From Candidatus Micrarchaeaceae archaeon (GTDB lineage: Archaea > Micrarchaeota > Micrarchaeia > Micrarchaeales > CABMGC01): a DNA stretch of 5,143 nt. The position numbers and the translations under genes are program-made. Location: positions 1 to 5,143 of the forward strand of contig DAIDAD010000046.1 in the NCBI GenBank assembly GCA_027310795.1, given 5' to 3'. The notes under the pieces are model-generated. The model did no database searches. It worked only from the letters and a program-made list of their open reading frames with translations, and had not been told where the DNA came from. Shown in pieces: positions 1 through 5,142 of the stretch (position 1 is the stretch's first letter; each line of letters starts with the position of its first letter).

Positions 1-1
1 G

Positions 2-67
2 AGTATAGGCTTCGTTGTCGCCTTAATCTCGTATTATGTTTTATTCAATTTAAGTAACAAACTGTGA
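2..67 (+). CDS. 3' end of an unidentified membrane protein (partial)
   Basis: An open frame enters from the left edge and ends at TGA 65-67, giving 21 visible residues. They begin SIGFVVALISYYVLF and end NLSNKL. The stretch is almost entirely hydrophobic up to a short polar tail, as expected for the last transmembrane helix of a membrane protein with a very short C-terminus. The other two forward frames give a basic, cysteine-containing peptide or an immediate stop and look less protein-like. About 40 bases separate its stop from the TATA-like element in front of mcm. Family and function cannot be told from this fragment, and with so few residues the frame choice itself is only probable. Confidence 0.45.
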   Translation, partial: SIGFVVALISYYVLFNLSNKL

Positions 68-106
68 GATGCAAGAATAGTGGAACTATCCGAGAGCCTG
101 CGTTAA

Positions 107-116
107 TTATATAAAA
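107..116 (+). promoter_or_regulatory. TATA-like promoter element for mcm
   Basis: TTATATAAAA sits in an A/T-only run (103-120 is nearly all A and T) within otherwise mixed sequence, and matches the archaeal TATA-box pattern. In archaea transcription usually starts about 26 bases downstream of the box centre, here around 135-140. That is past the TTG at 119 and about 20 bases before the ATG at 158, so the element also bears on the mcm start. No clear purine-rich BRE is seen directly upstream. Confidence 0.5.
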
Positions 117-157
117 TATTGGAACAAAGGTATACTACAAGTTCAATTCCTGATTTT

Positions 158-2212
158 ATGGATGCAATTGCAAAGGAGGAGATGGAAGAGAGGTTCCTTG
201 AGTTCTTCAATCAGTACTACATAGACGGAGTGAACGACCTTTATCTCGAATATCCTCAGAAGAGGAGCCTTAACGTTGACCTGTCACATTTGGAAAGGTT
301 TGACATAGAGCTTGCGAACGCGCTTGTCAATGATCCGGATTACATGCTTCCTTTGGCAAATTCATCGCTGGCGAAGCTCAATCCGCATGAGGCGCAGAAG
401 GAGCAGGTGCATGCGCGCTTCTTCGGCACAGGCATGTCTGCCCCGCTGATACAGGACGTAGGCTCCGAATCCATAGGCAAGCTGATAACAGTGGATTCGC
501 TCGTGGTCAAAAGGTCTGAGATAATGCCGAAGGTCAGCTTCGCCACTTACAAGTGCATGTTCTGCGACACTGTCGTCAAGGAGCGCATAGTCAAGGACGA
601 GGTTCCCGAAGTGTGTCCTCAGTGCAAGAGGAAGGCGCTTAAGCAGGTGAACAACGAATCCGAGTTCATAAACATGCAGAGGATTGCGGTGCAGGATCCG
701 CTCGAAAAGCTGAAAGGGTCCACACCCACATGGCAATTGGAGGTATGGCTGGCAGACGACCTTGTCAACACCGTCCTTCCTGGAGACAGGATAGAGATAA
801 CAGGCGTGCTGAGGATAAGGCCTAGGCGCGCGTTCAGGGGCAAGGAGGACAAACTGCTGTTCACCGTCTTCTTCGAGGCAAACTCGATGATCCCGAAGCA
901 GAAGGAATTTGCGGAACTGGACATAAGCGATGACGACGAAAGAAAGATACTGGAACTGTCAAGGGACCAGAGCATATTCGAAAAGATATCGGAATCGATA
1001 GCGCCTTCGATATACGGGCATGATGAGATAAAGAAGGCGCTTGCGCTGCAGCTGTTCGGAGGCGCGACTGACAAGAAGCTCATAGGCGGAGGCCCAATAA
1101 GGAGTGATATACACATACTTCTCATAGGAGACCCTGGAAGCGCGAAGACAAGGCTTCTGCAGGAGGTGACGGCGCTTGTGCCGAAGGGCATTTATGTAAG
1201 CGGAAAGTCGACAAGCGCAGCAGGGCTGACCGCTTCTGCAGAAAGGGACGAGTTTTCAGAAGGGGGATGGACACTCAAGGCAGGCGCGCTTGTATTGGGT
1301 TCTGGAGGGGAAGTCAGCATAGACGAGTTCGACAAGATAAGCGAGGACGACAAGTCAGCGCTCCACGAGGCGCTTGAATCGCAGACGATAAGCGTTGCAA
1401 AAGCGGGAATAGTGGCAAAGTTCACTGCAAAGACATCGGTGCTCGCGGCCGCGAACCCGAAATACGGGCGTTTTGAGGAACAGACATACCTTGTCGACCA
1501 GTTCAACATACCTTCGCCGCTGATGTCGAGGTTCGATCTCATCTTCCCGATAAGGGACATACTTGACGAGGAGCAGGATAAGAAGATTGCAAAGCACATA
1601 CTCATGCAGCACGAGGCTGCCGGCGCCGTTAATGCAGGAATCAACGAATACGAACAGGTGAAGGCTCCGCCTTTGGACAAGGAAATGCTCAGAAAGTACA
1701 TAGCGTATGCGAGGAGGCACGTGAGGCCGAGGCTCACTTCCGAGTCGTCGATGAAGATAGAGGAGTATTATATTAGGCTCAGGTCATTGGGGGCGAAGCA
1801 GGGCGTGACGCCGATAACAGCGAGGCAGATAGAAGGCCTTATCAGGCTTGCAGAGGCGAGCTCGAAATCAAGGCTTGCGGAAGTAGTGACTGTCAAGGAC
1901 ACGGAGCTTGCAATAAGGCTTTTCGACTACATGCTCAACACGCTTGCGGTTGACAAGGAAGGAAGGACGGACATAGACGCCATAATGGGAATGCCGAGGG
2001 AGAGGGTTGCAAAGCTCTCAAAGCTGCTGGACATAATAAAGAAACTGGAGGCAGAAGAAAAAAGCGCGCGCATGGTGCGCATACTTGAGGAAGCCGAGAA
2101 GGAAGGCATAGACAGGGCCACGACCAGCAAATACATCGCAGAGCTCAGCAGGAACGGAGACATATACTCTCCTGCTGCAGGAGTTTACAGGATGGCGGAA
2201 AGGAAGGAGTAG
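158..2212 (+). CDS. mcm: MCM replicative DNA helicase
   Basis: This is the archaeal minichromosome maintenance protein, the hexameric 3'-5' ATP-driven helicase that unwinds DNA at the replication fork. Numbered from the ATG at 158 (684 residues, normal for the family), the N-terminal domain carries a C4 zinc site (C133, C136, C153, C156) inside an OB fold, with a basic DNA-binding hairpin near 221-232. The AAA+ domain has Walker A GDPGSAKT (324-331, K330), presensor-1 hairpin K415, Walker B IDEFDK (D389, E390), sensor 1 N433, arginine finger SRFD (R458) and sensor 2 in PITARQ (R556). A winged-helix region follows from about 622. Walker A has KTR where many MCMs have KSQ; this should be functional. 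No intein interrupts it. The frame extends upstream to TTG 119, but that codon overlaps the TATA element and has no ribosome binding site; ATG 158 aligns well with known MCM N-termini, and ATG 182 is a further option. The protease gene starts 18 bases after its stop. Confidence 0.97.
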   Translation: MDAIAKEEMEERFLEFFNQYYIDGVNDLYLEYPQKRSLNVDLSHLERFDIELANALVNDPDYMLPLANSSLAKLNPHEAQKEQVHARFFGTGMSAPLIQDVGSESIGKLITVDSLVVKRSEIMPKVSFATYKCMFCDTVVKERIVKDEVPEVCPQCKRKALKQVNNESEFINMQRIAVQDPLEKLKGSTPTWQLEVWLADDLVNTVLPGDRIEITGVLRIRPRRAFRGKEDKLLFTVFFEANSMIPKQKEFAELDISDDDERKILELSRDQSIFEKISESIAPSIYGHDEIKKALALQLFGGATDKKLIGGGPIRSDIHILLIGDPGSAKTRLLQEVTALVPKGIYVSGKSTSAAGLTASAERDEFSEGGWTLKAGALVLGSGGEVSIDEFDKISEDDKSALHEALESQTISVAKAGIVAKFTAKTSVLAAANPKYGRFEEQTYLVDQFNIPSPLMSRFDLIFPIRDILDEEQDKKIAKHILMQHEAAGAVNAGINEYEQVKAPPLDKEMLRKYIAYARRHVRPRLTSESSMKIEEYYIRLRSLGAKQGVTPITARQIEGLIRLAEASSKSRLAEVVTVKDTELAIRLFDYMLNTLAVDKEGRTDIDAIMGMPRERVAKLSKLLDIIKKLEAEEKSARMVRILEEAEKEGIDRATTSKYIAELSRNGDIYSPAAGVYRMAERKE

Positions 2213-2220
2213 GCAGTGAC

Positions 2221-2230
2221 TGGTGTTTGA
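2221..2230 (+). promoter_or_regulatory. GGTG ribosome binding site before the protease gene
   Basis: TGGTGTTTGA lies directly before the CTG at 2231. GGTG can pair with CACC in the archaeal 16S rRNA tail (...AUCACCUCCU), five bases before the start codon. The same ten bases stand directly before the TTG start of the ligase gene at 3493. That gene has an in-frame stop just upstream, so its start is well constrained, and the repeat therefore supports translation of the protease from CTG 2231. Confidence 0.5.
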
Positions 2231-3307
2231 CTGGAAAGAAGGATAGGATATAGGCAGCTCGCCGAGATTCTCTCCCTGTTCATGATAGTCCAGTTTGCAG
2301 GCATACTGATTGCGACCTTTTCCACGAGCCCTGTACAGATATATGACATTGGCCAGGCGCAAGGCCAGGTTGCAGCGATTAACCAGGTTGCCCAGGCATT
2401 GTACTATATATTCTCAGTTGCAGTCTTCACGATATTGATACTTGCAATTCTCCGCCTGTACAAGAACAAGGGAGCCCTGCTCTTCCGCATAATAGAGGCA
2501 TTTGCCGTAGGATTCGGCTCTGCTGCGATGTTCTTCATAATACTCTCGACCTTGTTTTATTATGCCAACACAATATATGTCGTTGCCGCTTCTGCTGTAA
2601 TCGGCGCAGTCATAGTAATAGCAAAGACAAAGAACAAGCGCCTTAGGAACTTTGCTGCGCTCACGTCAAGCATAGGGCTAGGGGTGATAATAGGCGCATA
2701 CGGATTCAGCCTTGCATACCTGTTCATGTTCATAATGGCGATATACGACTATATCGCCGTGTTCATCACCAAGCACATGCTGGTCCTTGCAAAGGCCGCT
2801 TCAAACAGCAACCTGTCGTTGCTGATAGGCTCTTCTGAACTCGAGGTCATACCGAAATCAGAAGCTAACAAAAAAGACATGGATGAGCTGAAAAAGGAGA
2901 TAAAGAAAAACAATGTAAGCGATCCTTTCATAAAAAGGATAGTGGATGCGGGGGAGCTGCCAGTGGTTTCCCAAATACAGCTCGGCGCTGGTGACCTTAC
3001 TCTTCCGCTTGTCCTTTCTGTAGGGATTTTCATTTCTACATTCAGTTACTACCTTACAGTAGTTGCTGCTGTTGGAGCCGTTGCTGGGCTGATCTGCACG
3101 ATGTGGCTGCTGAAAAGGTATAAGGCGGCGCTGCCAGCGATTCCTCCGCTGTTCGCCCTTATGAATATTTTCGTAGGCATAGGCATGCTTGCAACCGCAA
3201 AACCGAATTACGTCATATCTGCCGCGATGGTAGTTGTAGGAATCCTGTTCTTTGGGCTTATGATAATCACGCTTGAGAGGAAGAAAAAGGGCATCGGAAG
3301 GAAATAA
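2231..3307 (+). CDS. Presenilin/SPP-like intramembrane aspartyl protease (A22 family)
   Basis: This is a polytopic membrane protease of the presenilin/signal peptide peptidase clan, which cuts transmembrane segments inside the lipid bilayer; substrates of the archaeal members are largely unknown. Numbered from the proposed CTG start (358 residues), the two catalytic motifs are YD (Y172, D173, in AIYDYIAV, TM6) and GxGD (GAGD, D255, at the start of TM7). The third family motif, PALP, appears as PAIP (302-305) at the start of TM9. Hydrophobic segments lie near 13-30, 58-75, 84-108, 112-130, 141-158, 160-180, 252-271, 273-294, 301-321 and 327-347. A charged, lysine-rich loop (about 201-244) separates TM6 from TM7, as in the family. 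The tenth segment is one more than the usual nine. The first ATG (2282) would remove 17 residues, including the front of TM1, and has no ribosome binding site; CTG 2231 is preceded by GGTG. Probably co-transcribed with mcm. Confidence 0.9.
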   Translation: MERRIGYRQLAEILSLFMIVQFAGILIATFSTSPVQIYDIGQAQGQVAAINQVAQALYYIFSVAVFTILILAILRLYKNKGALLFRIIEAFAVGFGSAAMFFIILSTLFYYANTIYVVAASAVIGAVIVIAKTKNKRLRNFAALTSSIGLGVIIGAYGFSLAYLFMFIMAIYDYIAVFITKHMLVLAKAASNSNLSLLIGSSELEVIPKSEANKKDMDELKKEIKKNNVSDPFIKRIVDAGELPVVSQIQLGAGDLTLPLVLSVGIFISTFSYYLTVVAAVGAVAGLICTMWLLKRYKAALPAIPPLFALMNIFVGIGMLATAKPNYVISAAMVVVGILFFGLMIITLERKKKGIGRK

Positions 3308-3320
3308 AAAACAGGTGTAC

Positions 3321-3335
3321 AAAAGGCTTATATAT
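3321..3335 (+). promoter_or_regulatory. BRE/TATA promoter upstream of the ligase gene
   Basis: AAAAGG (3321-3326) followed by CTTATATAT (3327-3335) is a near-ideal archaeal BRE plus TATA box, 13 bases after the protease stop codon. The expected transcription start is about 3357, roughly 135 bases before the ligase start at 3493. The transcript therefore has a long leader, unlike the short leader predicted for mcm. The ATG at 3364 lies within about ten bases of the predicted RNA end. Confidence 0.7.
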
Positions 3336-3363
3336 CTGATTTTAAGAGTTTCTTCTGTTGATT

Positions 3364-3438
3364 ATGGAGAATTCCTGCGCATCTGCTCTTTCTAGGCTCT
3401 GCCATCATGGCTCAATAATCAGCAAGTACTTTGCGTAA
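3364..3438 (+). CDS. Possible 24-residue leader peptide (small ORF)
   Basis: An ATG at 3364, a few bases after the predicted transcription start, opens a 24-codon frame ending at TAA 3436-3438. The peptide starts MENSCASALSRLCHHG and ends SIISKYFA. It has two Cys (5 and 13), five Ser and a His pair, with no recognised domain or signal peptide. Its stop codon overlaps the first bases of a perfect hairpin followed by T-runs, and the next gene resembles glutamate-cysteine ligase. This is the layout of a leader peptide in a transcription attenuator: near-leaderless translation, Cys codons, then a terminator at the stop. That reading is inference. The frame is short enough to arise by chance, and the RNA could act without being translated. 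Confidence 0.3.
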   Translation: MENSCASALSRLCHHGSIISKYFA

Positions 3439-3461
3439 AGCGCAGCTTGCGCTTTTGTTTT
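3437..3461 (+). terminator. Hairpin plus T-run in the ligase leader (terminator or attenuator)
   Basis: AAAGCGCA (3437-3444) is the perfect reverse complement of TGCGCTTT (3448-3455) across a GCT loop, and the T-rich run TTTTGTTTT (3453-3461) begins within and follows the 3' arm. Archaeal RNA polymerase stops mainly at such T-runs. The element lies between the promoter at 3321 and the ligase start at 3493, so it would end some transcripts before the gene, leaving an RNA of about 100 nt. CTGCGC at 3375-3380 can pair with GCGCAG at 3440-3445, which would break the 5' arm and could act as an antiterminator. The structure is seen in the sequence; its function is inferred. Confidence 0.5.
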
Positions 3462-3482
3462 ATGAGGATTAGAGTTCGTGCG

Positions 3483-3492
3483 TGGTGTTTGA
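3483..3492 (+). promoter_or_regulatory. GGTG ribosome binding site before the ligase gene
   Basis: TGGTGTTTGA stands directly before the TTG at 3493 and is identical to the ten bases before CTG 2231. GGTG at 3484-3487 can pair with the CACC of the 16S rRNA 3' tail, at five-base spacing. The TGA at 3490-3492 is in frame with the ligase, so TTG 3493 is the earliest possible start. Confidence 0.6.
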
Positions 3493-4839
3493 TTGATCGA
3501 AAAGATAAAGGAAACTTATGGAAACGGATTCAAAGACAAGCAGGGAAGGATAGCGATAGAATTGGATTTCCCTGTTGTAAGGAGGAATCAGCATCACTTT
3601 GGGGAAGCTGCCCGCGACGCTGACATATGCAACCTGATTGAGAGGATTTCCACTGATGATCCATCATGGGCGCTTTCTTCTGACGGACTTTCGGTCTCCA
3701 AAAAGGTTAGGGGCTGCGTAGTAAGGATAGGCGCCGAGTTCAGCAGTGTTCTTGAAGTCAAATTGCCCATGGTGCGCACGTTGATGGAAGCTGAGCAGAG
3801 CATAGCAGATGTCCTGATTCCAATAGCGCGTGCTTCTGAAAAGACGAGGGTGTCTGTTCTTGCTTATGGAAGCCAGCCGCGCTCAAAAGCAAACGACGAA
3901 ATGCTGCTGGAGAACGGCAGGAACATGGCTGTGCGCCAGAAATTGAACAATAAAATGTGCTACCTTGGGATTGTGGCGTCGGAAAAGATCAATATCGGAG
4001 TTTCGAATGAGGAGATGCCGCTGGTGAACAATGTGCTCAATTACTATTCGCCTGCAATAATTGCACTTACTGCAAATTCCGCAATTATAAAGGGCAGGGA
4101 TGCAGGTTACCTGGATTACAGGGAGGCTGTTTCAGAGATGGTGAACTTCAAGAGCTCAAAGCTGAGGAGCCTGAATTCTGGGAGGAGAGGCATGATGAGG
4201 GCATTCAACAGCGCAGAGGAACATATAGACAGCATATTGCCTTTTACTCCTTTGTTCACGGTGCGCGATGAACGGCTTCTTGCTTATGTTGATGCAAGGA
4301 GCATGAAGGAGTATTATGAGAAAGGGTATTCGGAAGCAGTTGACATGGGGACCGGGGAGCGGCTGAGAATAACGCCCGAGCCTGTTGATTTCCAGTGTCA
4401 TGAGTGCACGTGCTGGACAGCAGCAAGGCCTATGAGCAGCTATGGTACTGTTGAATTGAGGGCCGTGTCGATGCAGAGCAGCGTTGCGGAGATGGTTGCA
4501 GCAGGGGCATTGGCGATGGGGCTTGCTGCAGCTGCGAAGGAAGCATGGTCTGCAATAGGCTACTACAGCTTTGAAGACCTGGAAACTGCAAGGAAAGAGG
4601 CGATGAAGTATGGCTCGTCTGCAAGGATAAGGAAGACGCGCGGCGCTCTCAGCTTCCTTGCCGAAGATATGCTTGACATTGCAAGTGAAGGGCTCCGCTC
4701 AGTTAATGAAACAGCTGATTACCTGGAGCCATTGTATAAGAACCTTAAACAGGAGAAGAGCCCTGCGCACAGAAGCTTGGAGTTCCTGGGCAAGAACGGC
4801 CTGCTCGCATTCATAGATTCTGTAAGGTTGAAAGAGTAA
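3493..4839 (+). CDS. Divergent glutamate-cysteine ligase family (GCS2/YbdK-like) protein
   Basis: This 448-residue soluble protein belongs to the GCS2 carboxylate-amine ligase family, whose members use ATP to join glutamate to an amine, often cysteine (gamma-glutamylcysteine). Family landmarks occur in order. The strand AIELDFPVV (E23) corresponds to GIELE, and LEVKLPMVRTLMEAE (E88) to the ELATxVCR region. INIGV (166-170) corresponds to VHVG, and ALTANSAIIKGRDAGYLDYR (191-210) to ALSAxSPxxxGxDT. ARPMSSYGTVELR (311-323; R312, E321, R323) corresponds to RPxxxFGTVEVR. Compared with E. coli YbdK as I remember it, several conserved residues differ: QHVHVG is EKINIG, THPF is SQPR, and the D after VEVRVM is S326. 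An unusual CxxCxC cluster (C302, C305, C307) precedes W308. The fold is confident; cysteine as substrate is not, and another amide-forming reaction is possible. TTG is the only start that keeps E23. A long leader with its own promoter and hairpin precedes the gene. Confidence 0.82.
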   Translation: MIEKIKETYGNGFKDKQGRIAIELDFPVVRRNQHHFGEAARDADICNLIERISTDDPSWALSSDGLSVSKKVRGCVVRIGAEFSSVLEVKLPMVRTLMEAEQSIADVLIPIARASEKTRVSVLAYGSQPRSKANDEMLLENGRNMAVRQKLNNKMCYLGIVASEKINIGVSNEEMPLVNNVLNYYSPAIIALTANSAIIKGRDAGYLDYREAVSEMVNFKSSKLRSLNSGRRGMMRAFNSAEEHIDSILPFTPLFTVRDERLLAYVDARSMKEYYEKGYSEAVDMGTGERLRITPEPVDFQCHECTCWTAARPMSSYGTVELRAVSMQSSVAEMVAAGALAMGLAAAAKEAWSAIGYYSFEDLETARKEAMKYGSSARIRKTRGALSFLAEDMLDIASEGLRSVNETADYLEPLYKNLKQEKSPAHRSLEFLGKNGLLAFIDSVRLKE

Positions 4840-4881
4840 CCTGTTTTAAGGCAGGCTGAACATGTGCTGGAGCATCGGCTG

Positions 4882-4887
4882 AAAAAA
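4882..4887 (-). terminator. T6 terminator after tRNA-Ile
   Basis: Read on the minus strand, TTTTTT begins five bases after the tRNA discriminator base (4892). A short oligo-T run is the usual archaeal signal for ending tRNA transcripts. The plus-strand ligase gene converges on it; the 52 bases between the ligase stop and the tRNA hold no other gene and only weak 4-bp inverted repeats. Confidence 0.45.
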
Positions 4888-4891
4888 TAAC

Positions 4892-4991
4892 TGGGCCCGA
4901 GGAGATTTGAACTCCTGACCTACGGCTCTCTTCTTGCTTTCTGGAAAGCAATTATAAGACCGCCGCTCTGACCAGGCTGAGCTACGAGCCC
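4892..4991 (-). tRNA. tRNA-Ile(UAU) with a 25-nt intron
   Basis: The minus strand folds as a full tRNA. The acceptor stem is GGGCTCG/CGGGCCC with one G-U pair and discriminator A. The D arm is GCTC/GAGC with GG in the loop, the anticodon stem GCGGT/GCCGT has G-U pairs at both ends, and the T arm is AGGAG/CTCCT with loop TTCAAAT. The first 27 bases closely resemble archaeal tRNA-Ile. With U33 and A37 fixed, the anticodon is UAU, which reads AUA. Exon 1 is 4991-4953 and exon 2 is 4927-4892, giving a 75-nt mature tRNA. CCA is not encoded and must be added enzymatically. ATA is the dominant Ile codon in the neighbouring genes, so this tRNA should be in heavy demand. Many archaea instead read AUA with a CAU-anticodon tRNA modified to agmatidine. 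Confidence 0.93.
4928..4952 (-). other. Archaeal tRNA intron at position 37/38
   Basis: The 25-nt intron holds a perfect 7-bp hairpin, TTGCTTT/AAAGCAA, with loop CCAG. It fits the bulge-helix-bulge substrate of the archaeal splicing endonuclease: bulges TA^A and AG^A flank a four-position central helix in which C32, T33 and T34 pair with intron GAAG. The fourth position is an A35-G mismatch, so the motif is slightly relaxed. Removing the intron leaves a normal seven-base anticodon loop, CTTATAA. Confidence 0.88.
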
Positions 4992-5014
4992 TCTTATAGC
5001 AATCAAATTCAAGG

Positions 5015-5030
5015 AATAAATACCTGCCTT
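5015..5030 (-). promoter_or_regulatory. Probable promoter of tRNA-Ile
   Basis: On the minus strand, AAGGCAGG (5030-5023) is followed by TATTTATT (5022-5015). The TATA-like part is centred about 27 bases before the tRNA 5' end, which is the expected spacing if transcription starts at or near the first tRNA base. The box is a weaker match than the one at 3327. Confidence 0.45.
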
Positions 5031-5046
5031 TCTCTTTTCCTGATAA

Positions 5047-5142
5047 TCACTTGCGTTTTCCGCTTCTTATGCTTCTTATTGGAGACTGGTTCAGTATTTG
5101 TATTTCCAACAATGTAGCAATTTCTGTGCTTAGCTTTGTTAG
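5047..5142 (-). CDS. Probable 3' end of an unidentified gene (partial)
   Basis: On the minus strand an open frame enters from the right edge and ends at TGA 5049-5047, giving 31 residues. They begin LTKLSTEIATLLEIQILNQ and end IRSIRSGKRK: a possible amphipathic helix followed by a basic tail. Four of its five Ile codons are ATA, like the confirmed genes, and its stop clears the tRNA promoter. A second minus-strand frame runs from the edge to TGA 5011-5009 (44 residues, very Lys/Arg-rich) but would overlap that promoter. A forward frame from ATG 5069 also stays open to the edge. Product unknown. Confidence 0.35.
   Translation of the reverse strand, partial: LTKLSTEIATLLEIQILNQSPIRSIRSGKRK

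Noticed and set aside
1090..1340. Intein or insertion at the MCM Walker A or Walker B sites.
   Set aside because: Both motifs are continuous and the spacing is normal, so there is no insertion.
619..1737. Long open frames on the minus strand inside mcm (619-1191 and 1192-1737).
   Set aside because: They run opposite a complete, highly conserved helicase, are rich in Ser and low-complexity stretches, and reflect mcm codon bias rather than genes.
2223..2246. GTG 2223 start with a programmed -1 slip into the protease frame.
   Set aside because: It needs a frameshift at an ordinary AAAGAAGG sequence, while CTG 2231 with the repeated GGTG context explains the N-terminus more simply; kept only as an alternative in the findings.
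3462..3510. ATG 3462 opening a frame (MRIRVRAWCLIDRK...) across the ligase start.
   Set aside because: It is out of frame with the ligase, lacks a ribosome binding site, and reads into conserved ligase coding sequence in the wrong frame.
4840..4855. Hairpin terminator for the ligase (CCTG...CAGG).
   Set aside because: Only 4 bp with an eight-base loop and no T-run after it; too weak to call.
4840..4891. Possible C/D-box small RNA, from two CTGA boxes (4855-4858 and 4879-4882).
   Set aside because: No RTGATGA-type C box lies at a suitable distance, so the D-like boxes are probably chance.
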